The translations under genes were made by a program, and so were the position numbers. The notes under the pieces are model-generated. The model had not been told where the DNA came from. It saw only the letters and a list, made by a program, of their open reading frames with translations, and ran no database searches. A stretch of 64,000 bases of DNA from Paenibacillus wynnii (lineage in GTDB: Bacteria; Bacillota; Bacilli; Paenibacillales; Paenibacillaceae), in contig NZ_JAUSTK010000007.1 in the NCBI RefSeq assembly GCF_030812855.1, positions 124,001 to 188,000 on the forward strand. Direction: 5' to 3'. Shown here piece by piece: positions 8,064 through 15,320 of this stretch (positions are counted from its first letter, which is position 1; every line of letters starts with the position of its first letter).

Positions 8064-9104
8064 TTAGGGAACAAAAACCGTCTTTACGGTTTCACTCCCA
8101 ACCACCTTCAAAGAGTTCAATTCATAGCCGATCAACTCGTTTATCGCTACTTCGTACTGATTGAGCTTAACTTTTCTGGTCACGAGTTTCTCGAGTTCAG
8201 ATGTTTCAGCGGCAAACCGTAAAGCCTCCTCGAACATGTAGCGGTATTCGCCTGCTGCAATAATTTTGATTGCATGCTGTACGAATTTGGTAGGAGAAAA
8301 GGTGTACCGATATTTCGCATTAATACCAAAAGGAACGATGCGACCTCCACGCTCAATCCATTTCTCCGCCATTTCGAGCTGAGTGCCCACCGTGTCGATA
8401 ATCAGATCAAACTTATTTCCCGAGCAGATCTCGTCTACGGTAGCTTGATTTAATTGAGATGGTGTCAGAGCAAAATCTGAAATTTCTCTGGCAAAAGCCA
8501 ACCGATAAGGATTAATTTCCGTCGCAACGGTAAGCGCCGACTTGGATTTGCTCACAATTTGACATAACAATCCCATCGGACCCGATCCAAGAATGAGCAC
8601 CTTATCCTCTGCTGAAACGTTAGCCTCTTTGAAATTATGCAGTACACAGGCAAGCGGCTCGATCAAAACCCCCGTCTCCCAGCTCATATGGTCGGGAAGA
8701 CGGTGCGCAAACGTTTGCGCGGTAGAGTAAAAAAAAGTGAATGTCCCATTTCGATTCAAACCCGCAATAGGCATCCCATTTCCATCGGTGCCCGTACAGA
8801 GGTGCGGCTGTCTCTTCAAGCAAAAATAGCATTCATCGCAGCTTTGATTCGGATCGATAACTACGCGGTCGCCTACCTTAACACGGTCAACGTTGCTGCC
8901 GATTTCGATTACGGTCCCTACAGCCTCATGACCGCGAATGACCCCTGGAACCCCCTCCTCTTTCCCAGTTATGACTGCTAAATCTGTTCCACATACACCT
9001 GTCATCTCAATCCGGATCTTGACTTCATCCGGTGCTGCAATCTGCGGCTCTTCCCATTCGCAGAGCTCCAGCTTATGATTTGATGTCCACACCAGCGCTT
9101 CCAT
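8064..9104 (-). CDS. Zinc-dependent alcohol/polyol dehydrogenase (MDR family)
   Basis: NAD(P)-dependent medium-chain dehydrogenase of 346 aa. Catalytic-zinc ligands are in GVCGTD and RGHEAVG; the structural zinc site is CDECYFCLKRQPHLC; the dinucleotide fold shows LILGSGPMGLLCQ near residue 165. This combination is that of glucose, threonine or sorbitol dehydrogenases. As first gene of a cluster with a GH13 protein and a sugar-binding protein, a sugar or polyol is the likely substrate. ORF start choices: ATG at 9104 has AAAGGGG 7 nt upstream and is preferred; ATG at 9110 is too close to it. A candidate cre-like operator lies 126 nt upstream. Confidence 0.85.
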   Translation of the reverse strand: MEALVWTSNHKLELCEWEEPQIAAPDEVKIRIEMTGVCGTDLAVITGKEEGVPGVIRGHEAVGTVIEIGSNVDRVKVGDRVVIDPNQSCDECYFCLKRQPHLCTGTDGNGMPIAGLNRNGTFTFFYSTAQTFAHRLPDHMSWETGVLIEPLACVLHNFKEANVSAEDKVLILGSGPMGLLCQIVSKSKSALTVATEINPYRLAFAREISDFALTPSQLNQATVDEICSGNKFDLIIDTVGTQLEMAEKWIERGGRIVPFGINAKYRYTFSPTKFVQHAIKIIAAGEYRYMFEEALRFAAETSELEKLVTRKVKLNQYEVAINELIGYELNSLKVVGSETVKTVFVP

Positions 9105-9229
9105 ACGCATTCCCCTTTCATTTTCTGCGTTATCCATATTCGCCCATAATATATCATAACTACCATGTAAAAGTAAGGTGATTGTTGTCGAAAAATGTTA
9201 ATACTCACATTTTTTATAAACACTTTGTA

Positions 9230-9243
9230 AGTAAGCGCTTTAA
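9230..9243. promoter_or_regulatory. Candidate cre / LacI-type operator of the sugar cluster
   Basis: AGTAAGCGCTTTAA contains the perfect palindrome AAGCGCTT and resembles the CcpA cre consensus TGWAANCGNTNNCA with mismatches at the outer positions. A TATAAT-like box on the minus strand lies just upstream. Either catabolite repression or a local LacI-family regulator would fit; no regulator gene is adjacent. Confidence 0.35.
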
Positions 9244-9340
9244 ATTATACAAATTTCATACTCGCACTACCTTTACTAGGTCATTTAATTGGTTAGACAA
9301 CGATATTCCCATTCGCTTTTATAGAGAATACAATGCGTAA

Positions 9341-9377
9341 AAGCCCCATCGAAGTAAATCGATCAATAGGGCTCTTA
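9341..9377 (-). terminator. Candidate terminator
   Basis: On the minus strand GAGCCC pairs with GGGCTTTT around a long loop that also holds a small ATCGA/TCGAT stem, then TTTTACG. It lies about 50 nt past the stop of the 51-aa ORF. The rest of 9144-9425 holds only the promoter region of the sugar cluster. Confidence 0.4.
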
Positions 9378-9425
9378 ATGATTATTTTGTTATTTTAATT
9401 TTTTATTCTCGTCAATTGGTAATAA

Positions 9426-9581
9426 TCAAACGTATCCATTCCCAAAATCCTCGGTTATCAGGTTTCCCCTTAGATCAACTGTACCGTTTTTAATCATTCT
9501 TTCATGCCGAGTATCGCTAGAAAAAGGGTTAGCTAGTTGATATCGGGACTTAATTTTGCTTTTTAATACAATTTTGTCCAT
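9426..9581 (-). CDS. Hypothetical 51-aa protein
   Basis: Small ORF not long enough for most gene callers. ATG at 9581 is preceded by AAAAGGAGG, 11 nt away. The product is basic and hydrophilic (MDKIVLKSKIKSRYQ...) with no membrane segment. It follows the kinase remnant by 43 nt on the same strand, with a hairpin terminator behind it, so it was probably the second gene of the kinase operon. No family recognised. Confidence 0.45.
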   Translation of the reverse strand: MDKIVLKSKIKSRYQLANPFSSDTRHERMIKNGTVDLRGNLITEDFGNGYV

Positions 9582-9624
9582 TTTCGACACAACCTCCTTT
9601 TAAAAGTTATCGACACTCAGAACT

Positions 9625-10089
9625 TCACTTTTTTGGGTTTTCATATTCATAAATAAAATTGGTTACCTTTTTGAAAGCTTCTTGAGTACTATTATAACCA
9701 GTTGAGTTCCACTTTGAAACATTTGTTGTTTTTTGTGTTGCTCTACTGTATTGCTTACCTTCAATCTTCCACTTACCCTTGATTGCATCTACTTGTATAT
9801 ATTTTATTGTCTTTTCCTCTTCAAGGGCCCAAACATACGTTCCACCACTTGTGTCCTCAGTGTATTTCCAATCAAGGTTTTTGTCAATCTTACTCAAATC
9901 ATTGAGCAGAGCTAGAACGGTATCATACCTGTCTTTTGGATTGACTGCCAAAGCCTTTTTTATAACATTTTGTATGGATCTCGGAATATGAGGTAAGTAT
10001 TTATTGCGGTCAGGAAAAACTCCAGCAAGAACATCACTTGATTTGGCTGTGCTTAATTGAGTAGCGAATTCCGCAGAGATTTTTGATCC
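9625..10089 (-). pseudogene. Serine/threonine protein kinase, C-terminal remnant
   Basis: About 155 codons corresponding to the end of a Hanks-type kinase domain and its tail. The landmark is KALAVNPKDRYDTVLALLNDL, the last helices of the kinase C-lobe (A-x-x-P-x-x-R-Y/F), after a segment (AKSSDVLAGVFP) that fits the region following helix G. The catalytic loop and ATP-binding lobe are absent. The frame is closed upstream by the stop codon of the recombinase fragment (10090-10092), which lies in the same frame. The tail after the kinase fold is rich in Lys, Trp and Asn and has no known domain. Confidence 0.55.
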
Positions 10090-10330
10090 TCAATTGAGAC
10101 AGTTAGCACGACCTTGGATCTGTTTCATTGCAGTCTGAACAAGCTTGAAATTGACTGAACTTCGGTTACTATCGCCAAGCTTAGAAGTTGTTTCAGTAAG
10201 TGAGTGGCGTAGCTCACTCTGCTGATCTCTCAATTTATTTAACCTCTGCATCAAGTCATCCTGAGCGAAATGGCCTTGCTCGAACATCTCAAAGCAGCGT
10301 TCCTGGCGCTTATTTATAGAGGCTAAGACA
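10090..10330 (-). pseudogene. Large serine recombinase C-terminal fragment (Ccr-like candidate)
   Basis: About 80 codons with [19 protein letters not shown], then LMQRLNKLRDQQSELRHSL. This reads as the coiled-coil region after the zinc ribbon of large serine recombinases, where a loop (L-E-x-G-x-Y/F-x-x-x-x-F/L) is followed by a long heptad helix. The resolvase catalytic domain and the recombinase domain are missing. The right end meets an rnr fragment on the other strand. Because the whole region is bounded by SCC-type att repeats, this could be the remains of the recombinase that moved the cassettes. The identification is by pattern and needs a profile search. Confidence 0.45.
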
Positions 10331-10523
10331 TATTGGTCTGGCGGCGGAGTTCTATACTCATTTCACTTCACCGATTCGCCGGTATACGGATTTGGTGATC
10401 CACCGTGTGATTCGAGAGGTGAATGAAATCGGCGAGGCACTCAGTGAAGCTCCGGAAGCGCAGGCCAGAGTGCGCCTCCGGGAAGGGCAAGGGTGGCACT
10501 GGAAGCAACCGCCGCCTTCGTGA
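10329..10523 (+). pseudogene. rnr: Ribonuclease R internal fragment
   Basis: About 64 codons of RNase [18 protein letters not shown], the highly conserved end of the RNB catalytic domain, followed by [12 protein letters not shown]. After position 10480 the sequence still fits the family loosely, then ends in TGA. Neither the N-terminal cold-shock domains nor the S1 domain are present. Next on the same strand is an smpB fragment; rnr and smpB are neighbours in many Bacillales, so both derive from one ancestral locus. Confidence 0.75.
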
Positions 10524-10578
10524 GAAAGAAGAACTAGCAGCCCGCTGGTCCCCGTCAGGAATGTAACTTGTTAGCCGA

Positions 10579-10844
10579 CATATAAGCGGTAATCCGAGCG
10601 ATCCTACCCGCACGCGGAAGCTGCTTATGCATAAATCTCAAATCCATAAGCTGCTCGGCTTGTCCAAGCAAGAAGGCTATTCGATTGTACCGCTGAAGAT
10701 TTAATCCGCAATGGTTATGCGAAGCTGCTGATCTGGCTAGGTAAAGGGAAGAAGCAGTATGACAAGTGTTTAGCGGCCGCAAAGCGCGATGCTCAGCGTG
10801 ACATTCAGCGTTTGCTGCGGGAGAAGCAGAAGGTGGCAAGGTAG
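10579..10844 (+). pseudogene. smpB: SsrA-binding protein SmpB, C-terminal fragment with frameshift
   Basis: Two in-order blocks of SmpB: DPTRTRKLLMHKSQIHKLL and SKQEGYSIVPLKI, then, after a one-base frameshift near 10702, IRNGYAKLLIWLGKGKKQYD, and a tail of AAKRDAQRDIQRLL ending in TAG. The N-terminal 40 or so residues are missing. SmpB is needed for tmRNA-mediated ribosome rescue, so an intact copy must exist elsewhere. No tmRNA sequence was seen after the fragment. Confidence 0.78.
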
Positions 10845-10902
10845 TTAATCGTTATTTGTGAAGATAGATGGGAACTTATATAGTGAGCACGAATACAGAG
10901 AC

Positions 10903-10956
10903 CTCAAATTTTCGACAATGGGAATGAATTAATCGTTGGAAATTTGAGTTTTTTTA
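10903..10956 (+). terminator. Hairpin with T-tract
   Basis: CTCAAATTT (10903-10911) pairs with AAATTTGAG (10940-10948), followed on the plus strand by a run of T. The two 'TCGAC'/'GTTGG' neighbours extend the stem loosely. It lies after the smpB remnant. The rest of 10845-11044 has no gene that I can support. Confidence 0.45.
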
Positions 10957-11044
10957 CATAACGCTGAGGGATATTACATATAAATAACACTCACTTAATA
11001 CTTGTCTTCTATATTAAGTGGGACAAAGAGATAGGAGTGGTGAA

Positions 11045-11413
11045 ATGAAAGGTTTAAGAAGACGGGTTTATCCGGTTGTGCTAACGTTTGCACTATGTAT
11101 CCAAGTTGATTTGCAGGCGTGGTTCCGCTAACCTCTTATGCTGCTGAGGCAGTGGAAGATGGAGCGTTGGTTACATCGCTTACGTCAGTTACAGAGCAGA
11201 CCGATCAAGGACTCGCAGAGACAGAACAGGTAGAATCTGTGACGGATGTGGTGTACACCATTGGATGGACAGGGAACCTCAGTAAGGTAACAGGCACTCA
11301 ATTAGTCCATGTGCCGACACGCAGTATTTATGCAGAGATTTGGATTGATCAAATGACGGGAAAAGAAGGTCAAGTCGCAAGTATCCGAAGTCCGTACGTT
11401 AGAAAGTTAGCTG
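11045..11413 (+). pseudogene. Secreted protein N-terminal remnant with frameshift
   Basis: ATG at 11045 follows a TAGGAGTGG motif. The first 22 codons give a signal-peptide start (basic MKGLRRR, then hydrophobic PVVLTFAL); a frameshift near 11105-11115 then connects to LAGVVPLTSYAAEA, which completes the signal peptide and cleavage site. The mature part is acidic and ends in a beta-rich segment (TGTQLVHVPTRSIYAEIWID) that recalls repeats in secreted amylases or pullulanases; that link is inference. The frame then runs into the terminator hairpin at 11421, so most of the protein is lost. Confidence 0.4.
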
Positions 11414-11420
11414 AACACAA

Positions 11421-11468
11421 AAAGAGGTTATCCAAAGCCATTTCCATTGGCTAAGAGATAACCTCTTT
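11421..11468. terminator. Bidirectional terminator
   Basis: AAAGAGGTTATC (11421-11432) pairs perfectly with GATAACCTCTTT (11457-11468). It is followed by CTTTTG on the plus strand and preceded by a run of A. It serves the convergent genes on both sides. Confidence 0.7.
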
Positions 11469-11488
11469 CTTTTGAATACGGATATTAC

Positions 11489-11719
11489 TTACTCCCCCTG
11501 CGAACCATACAGTAAATCCGTACCGTGTACAATTTCAAGCGGAGGGGAGGCAGGATCGACAGGACTGTCATGCTCAATATCATCGGCATCCGGTACATCC
11601 TCCAAAGGGAGGTCCACGTCATCCTGTTCGTCCATTTCCATATCTATATCTGCAAAATCTATTGTGCTGTCGGTCAACCCTGCATTTCCAGCGGCTAGAA
11701 TAGCATCAGACTCCAGTAG
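11489..11719 (-). CDS. Acidic hypothetical protein, start uncertain
   Basis: About 75 codons encoding a strongly acidic peptide (blocks such as DIDMEMDEQDDVDLPLEDV). The frame is closed by TAA at 11720-11722 and has no ATG or convincing ribosome binding site in its first part, so it is either started at a weak CTG/TTG or N-terminally truncated. It follows the 73-aa hydrophilic gene on the same strand. No family recognised. Confidence 0.3.
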   Translation of the reverse strand, partial: LLESDAILAAGNAGLTDSTIDFADIDMEMDEQDDVDLPLEDVPDADDIEHDSPVDPASPPLEIVHGTDLLYGSQGE

Positions 11720-11730
11720 TTAATCCCTCG

Positions 11731-11952
11731 TTAACCCGGTCTCCCGGTCTCCCGATCTCCATTAGGTTGCTCATAGCTTTCAGACTCTTCTTTAAGGATT
11801 GCATGATTCCTGGCTTCTTTTTGATCTTTGTCACGCAAAGCCTCTGGGAAGCTGTCTTCCTGAAATAGGCCAAATTCGTCATCGATATCTCGCTCGGTAA
11901 TCAAAGAGTCTTCCTCGTGTAGTTGTGCTTTGTTCATTTTAGTATCACTCAT
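11731..11952 (-). CDS. Hypothetical hydrophilic protein, 73 aa
   Basis: Charged small protein (MSDTKMNKAQLHEEDSLITE...) with many Glu, Asp and Lys, no membrane segment and no cysteine. AGGAGG lies 7 nt before the ATG, which makes the gene credible. It resembles small soluble Bacillales proteins of unknown role only in composition. It may be co-transcribed with the acidic ORF downstream. Confidence 0.55.
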   Translation of the reverse strand: MSDTKMNKAQLHEEDSLITERDIDDEFGLFQEDSFPEALRDKDQKEARNHAILKEESESYEQPNGDRETGRPG

Positions 11953-12060
11953 GTTGTTTCCTCCTAATTACGTAAGGATCAGTTCCTGTATATATCTCCT
12001 TTACCCTTCTACACGCCGCCGGATCCGCGTAAAGGCTAAATTCTCTAATCCTTAATATAT

Positions 12061-12270
12061 TCAGTTAAGATTTATAATAACCATGAGGTTTGAAAAATCG
12101 ACTTTTTTCCTGGAAATTTGAGTATCGGTGTCGATATCGTCATTCTTAAACAATGCAACAACCAGAATAACGGATAGCGCAATAATTGCGGTTATGATAA
12201 CAGTCTCCGTTATGCCGACAGCCGTAATGCTCCGGCCGACACTACTACCGGAGTCTTCTCCAATTAACAC
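12061..12270 (-). CDS. Hypothetical single-span membrane protein, 69 aa
   Basis: One strong hydrophobic helix (about residues 22-41: TETVIITAIIALSVILVVAL) followed by an acidic-basic tail. The start is a GTG at 12270 with AAGAG just before it, which is a weak signal; an upstream ATG is not available in frame. The helix composition argues for a real gene, the start does not. Function unknown. Confidence 0.35.
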   Translation of the reverse strand: MLIGEDSGSSVGRSITAVGITETVIITAIIALSVILVVALFKNDDIDTDTQISRKKVDFSNLMVIINLN

Positions 12271-12430
12271 CTCTTATTATTAGTTAGTCATACTCAATTT
12301 GATAGTTTTTAAATATTATTTTCATTCCTAAAATTCAATAATTTTACAATCCTTATTTACTATAACATAAAATTATATGTTTTAGAGTTAGACTATGGAC
12401 CATGCTCAAGTGAATACTCAAAGTAAAAAT

Positions 12431-12480
12431 TTAGCCGTCACTTATGGTACGGTTCACCGCGCTGTCTGTAACGGCAAGTT
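12431..12480 (+). repeat. SCC-like att repeat, copy B
   Basis: Core CACTTATGGTACGGTTCACC (12439-12458) followed by the full right arm GCGCTGTCTGTAACGGCAAGTT. The left arm is degenerate (TTTAGCC). No hairpin follows this copy. It separates the 51-aa/kinase debris segment on the left from the TetR/SDR pair on the right; 12490-12660 holds no gene I can support. Confidence 0.8.
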
Positions 12481-12663
12481 TTTGAAAACACCTCCACTGA
12501 CGCGCAGCGCGAAAAACACTTCAAACGGTACGAGAGATTGACGTTATAAACGAAAGCCCGGTGAACAGGTCCAGCGAATTCCAGGTCAATTCCACTTGCC
12601 TCCGCACTCTTCGCCTCCTGAGATGCTCTGAATCGGCAACTGGCTACTATTCGAGTACTGCAC

Positions 12664-13323
12664 TTATTTATTTGCCTTCAAATTATGATTTAAATAACTC
12701 ACCGTAAAGGAAATGAACTCAGAAAACTCGTCAACGAAATCAAGAGATTTATAATCAATCTCCAACTGCTCCATGGCCTCTTTTTGGATCGGTGTTGGAG
12801 ATGTATACGGAAATAGTCCAATTAAATAGTGCGTTTGCATCTGAAAAAATTTATCGATCATTTTATCATCCCATTCAGGGAAAACGTATTTAATTACATG
12901 ATTTAAATCAACCGTTTCAATGGAAAATTGTTTTTTAAAGCTAACAAGCTTCTCCAGAGTCACATTCCTCTCAATCATTGTAAAAAGCATCGAAATTAAC
13001 TTCAGGAACCGTTGATGTCGATACGCTACCTCTGCCCATCTTTGTGAAAAAGCCTGGATTTCATGGGTCATTTCAATAGTAAAGTTTTTTTTGAGGTCAC
13101 TAATCCAATCCTTGAATTCATCCAGAACGACAAGAAGAAAAATCTCTTCTTTTGAAGAAATATACTTATATAAATTGCCACGCGTAAACGTGGTTTCTTT
13201 TGCGATTTTAGCTAAATCAATTTCATGAAATTGCTCTGTATCAAAGAGCTTAATAGCTGCATTTTTAATTTGCTCCACTCTGATCTTTCGCTGTGTATCA
13301 TTTCGTACCCGATCAAATTCCAT
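12664..13323 (-). CDS. TetR/AcrR family transcriptional regulator
   Basis: Protein of 219 aa. The N-terminal helix-turn-helix is clear (IKNAAIKLFDTEQFHEIDLA, then TTFTRGNLYKYISSKEEIF near residues 46-64); the remaining 150 residues are the helical ligand-binding and dimerisation domain. GGAAGGGAG precedes the ATG by about 10 nt. It is transcribed divergently from the SDR gene at 13464, and the perfect palindrome at 13409-13421 in between is its likely binding site, so it presumably represses the SDR and itself. The inducer is unknown. Confidence 0.9.
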   Translation of the reverse strand: MEFDRVRNDTQRKIRVEQIKNAAIKLFDTEQFHEIDLAKIAKETTFTRGNLYKYISSKEEIFLLVVLDEFKDWISDLKKNFTIEMTHEIQAFSQRWAEVAYRHQRFLKLISMLFTMIERNVTLEKLVSFKKQFSIETVDLNHVIKYVFPEWDDKMIDKFFQMQTHYLIGLFPYTSPTPIQKEAMEQLEIDYKSLDFVDEFSEFISFTVSYLNHNLKANK

Positions 13324-13364
13324 TAGTTTAGTCTCCCTTCCAAAAAAATTATAGCATAAAAATC

Positions 13365-13393
13365 TTGCGTAACCATAAAGAATACACTATAAT
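13365..13393 (+). promoter_or_regulatory. Sigma-A promoter of the SDR gene
   Basis: TTGCGT (13365-13370) and TATAAT (13388-13393) with a 17-nt spacer. On the opposite strand a second TATAAT (13348-13353) is placed for the TetR gene. The operator at 13409-13421 lies just downstream of this promoter. Confidence 0.7.
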
Positions 13394-13408
13394 AGCCCTT
13401 AAGTAACG

Positions 13409-13421
13409 TGACGTAACGTCA
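13409..13421. promoter_or_regulatory. Palindromic operator between tetR and SDR
   Basis: TGACGTAACGTCA is a perfect 13-bp palindrome; an additional ACGT half repeat lies at its left edge. It begins 16 nt after the -10 box of the SDR promoter and would block transcription when bound. Assignment to the adjacent TetR protein is inference from position. Confidence 0.6.
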
Positions 13422-13463
13422 ATAACGGGTGTTTGTTTGAGAAGAAACGAGGAGGAATGCGCA

Positions 13464-14282
13464 TTGAAAACGCAAGGTGTTGTTTTAGTCACTGGTGCAT
13501 CGGCAGGAATAGGTAAAGCTACCGTAAAGTTGCTTTTACAGGAAGGGTTCATTGTATATGGGGCAGCCAGACGTGTGGAGCAGATGCGGGACATTGAATC
13601 CAAAGGCGCACATATTATGAAAATGGACGTCACAGATGAAACATCCATGAAAAATGGCGTTAATCGCATCATACAGGAACAGGGTAGAATCGACATTTTG
13701 TTCAATAATGCGGGATACGGTTCCTACGGTGCAGTCGAAGATGTGCCGATGGAAGAAGCACGGCGCCAATTCGAAGTTAACCTTTTTGGATTAAGCCGTT
13801 TGACACAATTGGTGCTCCCTCAGATGAGAAAACAAAAATCAGGAAAAATCATCAATACTTCATCTGCCGGCGGGAAAATCTACACTCCGCTCGGCGCATG
13901 GTACCACGCTGCAAAACACGCCCTGGAAGGATTCTCCGATTGCCTTCGTCTGGAAGTCAAACCCTTCGGTATCGATGTGGTCATTATCCAGCCGGGAGCA
14001 ACGGAAAGTGAATGGTTAGGGGTTGCGTTTGAGCATGTGGAGAAGACCTCAGGGAATACAGCCTACAGTAAAATGGCCGCCGCCTTTATAAAAACATTTG
14101 AGAATCCAAGTAGTAAATTTTCCCCTGATGTTATTGCCCGATTGGTTTTAAAAGCGATTCAATCCAAAAAACCGAAAACAAGATATGTGGCGGCCAATGC
14201 CAAACTAGCTTTGTTCATGCGGAAAATCTTGTCCGATAGAATGTTTGACCGTTTGGTTTATCGAATGTTTAAAATAAGATAA
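13464..14282 (+). CDS. Short-chain dehydrogenase/reductase
   Basis: Classical SDR of 272 aa: cofactor motif TGASAGIG, then DVTD, NNAGYG, and catalytic Ser with YHAAKHA (Tyr and Lys four residues apart). The C-terminal 50 residues extend past the fold. Start is a TTG at 13464 with AGGAGG 8 nt upstream; the frame is open further upstream without another good signal. The substrate is not evident. Regulated by the divergent TetR gene. SDRs of this kind with a TetR partner often act on ketones or fatty-acyl-derived compounds, but nothing here fixes that. Confidence 0.88.
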   Translation: MKTQGVVLVTGASAGIGKATVKLLLQEGFIVYGAARRVEQMRDIESKGAHIMKMDVTDETSMKNGVNRIIQEQGRIDILFNNAGYGSYGAVEDVPMEEARRQFEVNLFGLSRLTQLVLPQMRKQKSGKIINTSSAGGKIYTPLGAWYHAAKHALEGFSDCLRLEVKPFGIDVVIIQPGATESEWLGVAFEHVEKTSGNTAYSKMAAAFIKTFENPSSKFSPDVIARLVLKAIQSKKPKTRYVAANAKLALFMRKILSDRMFDRLVYRMFKIR

Positions 14283-14290
14283 GTTAGCCC

Positions 14291-14318
14291 GCTCCGTCTG
14301 TAACGGGAAAGCTTTAAG
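14291..14318 (+). repeat. Half copy of the att repeat (right arm only)
   Basis: GCTCCGTCTGTAACGGGAAAGCTTTAAGG matches the right arm of the repeat (GCTGTCTGTAACGGCAAGTTTTAAGG) with few changes, but the CTACTTATG core is absent. It lies 9 nt after the SDR stop and 105 nt before copy C, and looks like a decayed boundary. Confidence 0.5.
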
Positions 14319-14422
14319 GTTGAGGTTTAAAAAAAGAGGCGAGCCTGTCTCCTTCAAGATAGCACAAATAAACCCGCAGAAGCCCGTTTACGCATCATTC
14401 CGACCGGAGTTTTCTTTCAAAA

Positions 14423-14499
14423 AACTTGCCCCTACTTATGGTACGGTTCACCGTATCACTCTAACGGCGAAATGTAAGGGCACCCACTTGGATGCCCTT
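14423..14499 (+). repeat. SCC-like att repeat, copy C, with hairpin
   Basis: Left arm AACTTGCC (14423-14430), core CTACTTATGGTACGGTTCACC (14432-14452), a diverged right arm, then the hairpin AAGGGCACCC / GGATGCCCTT (14476-14499, one mismatch). The 20 bases left of the arm are nearly the same as those left of copy A, so these two share extended similarity. The hairpin can terminate the minus-strand SDR gene at 14558. Confidence 0.8.
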
Positions 14500-14557
14500 C
14501 GTAGATTTGATATTTATCTCCCACAATTCGTTGGTGTGTGATGCGGGCTTAAGTCAT

Positions 14558-15319
14558 TTACTGCGCAGTCCAACCCCCGTCAACCATTAGAGTGGTACCC
14601 GTTACCATATCACTTGCTGGTGAAGCAAGATAGATGACAGCGCCTGCGACATCACTAATCTCAGCTAAACGTCGATTGGGTACTCTCGCCAGTACCCCTT
14701 CTAAATAAGCGGGATCATCCAGACGATCTGAATTTCCTGGCGTGTATGTAAAGGTTGGCCCGACTGCGTTCACATTCACACCCTTAGCAGACCATTCCAA
14801 TGCCAGAACTTTCGTCAACTGATTAACCCCGCCCTTGGAGGCGCAATATACAGCGTGATCTACGATGCCAACGACACTAGCCTGTGAGCTCATATTTATG
14901 ATCTTGCCATATCCCTGAGCAAGCATAATCTTCCCTGCCGACTGACAACAGAAAAACAAACCTTTGAGATTAACATCCATCATGTTGTCCCAATCTTCTT
15001 CTGTAACATCAACTGCTGGATGATTGTCGCCCAGTCCGGCATTGTTAACTAAAATATCCAATCTTCCAAAGTGCATTTTTACCTGATGTATTACTAGATC
15101 GATCTCCTTAACATCCCGAACATCCAGTGTAAAAGCTACAGCGTCGCCTCCGTTAGCCCGGATTTCCGATACTAATTGATCCAGTTCTTCCCCGTTCCTT
15201 GCTGCAACAGCAACCTTCGCGCCAGCGTGAGCCATTGCTTTTGCAAGCCCAAACCCGATCCCTCTACTAGCTCCTGTTATCACGGCAATCTTGTCAGTCA
15301 AATCAAATTGCGGGTACAT
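14558..15319 (-). CDS. Short-chain dehydrogenase (gluconate 5-dehydrogenase-like)
   Basis: SDR of 253 aa with TGASRGIG, NNAGLG, catalytic Ser-Tyr-Lys (NMSSQ, then YCASKGG) and the C-terminal VDGGW ending. Length and motifs are those of gluconate 5-dehydrogenase or 2-deoxygluconate/3-ketoacyl reductases. The start ATG at 15319 lies one base from the stop of the GH13 gene, so the two are translationally coupled. As last gene of the AraC-glucosidase-GH13 operon, an alditol or keto-sugar substrate is plausible but not shown. Confidence 0.85.
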   Translation of the reverse strand: MYPQFDLTDKIAVITGASRGIGFGLAKAMAHAGAKVAVAARNGEELDQLVSEIRANGGDAVAFTLDVRDVKEIDLVIHQVKMHFGRLDILVNNAGLGDNHPAVDVTEEDWDNMMDVNLKGLFFCCQSAGKIMLAQGYGKIINMSSQASVVGIVDHAVYCASKGGVNQLTKVLALEWSAKGVNVNAVGPTFTYTPGNSDRLDDPAYLEGVLARVPNRRLAEISDVAGAVIYLASPASDMVTGTTLMVDGGWTAQ

Positions 15320-15320
15320 C

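Noticed and set aside
11119..11454. The 111-aa ORF taken as a complete gene
   Set aside because: Its last residues are encoded by a terminator hairpin and its true start lies in another frame upstream, so it is a remnant.
14320..14541. 73-aa open frame on the plus strand
   Set aside because: It runs straight through att copy C and its hairpin, has no RBS and no recognisable protein features.
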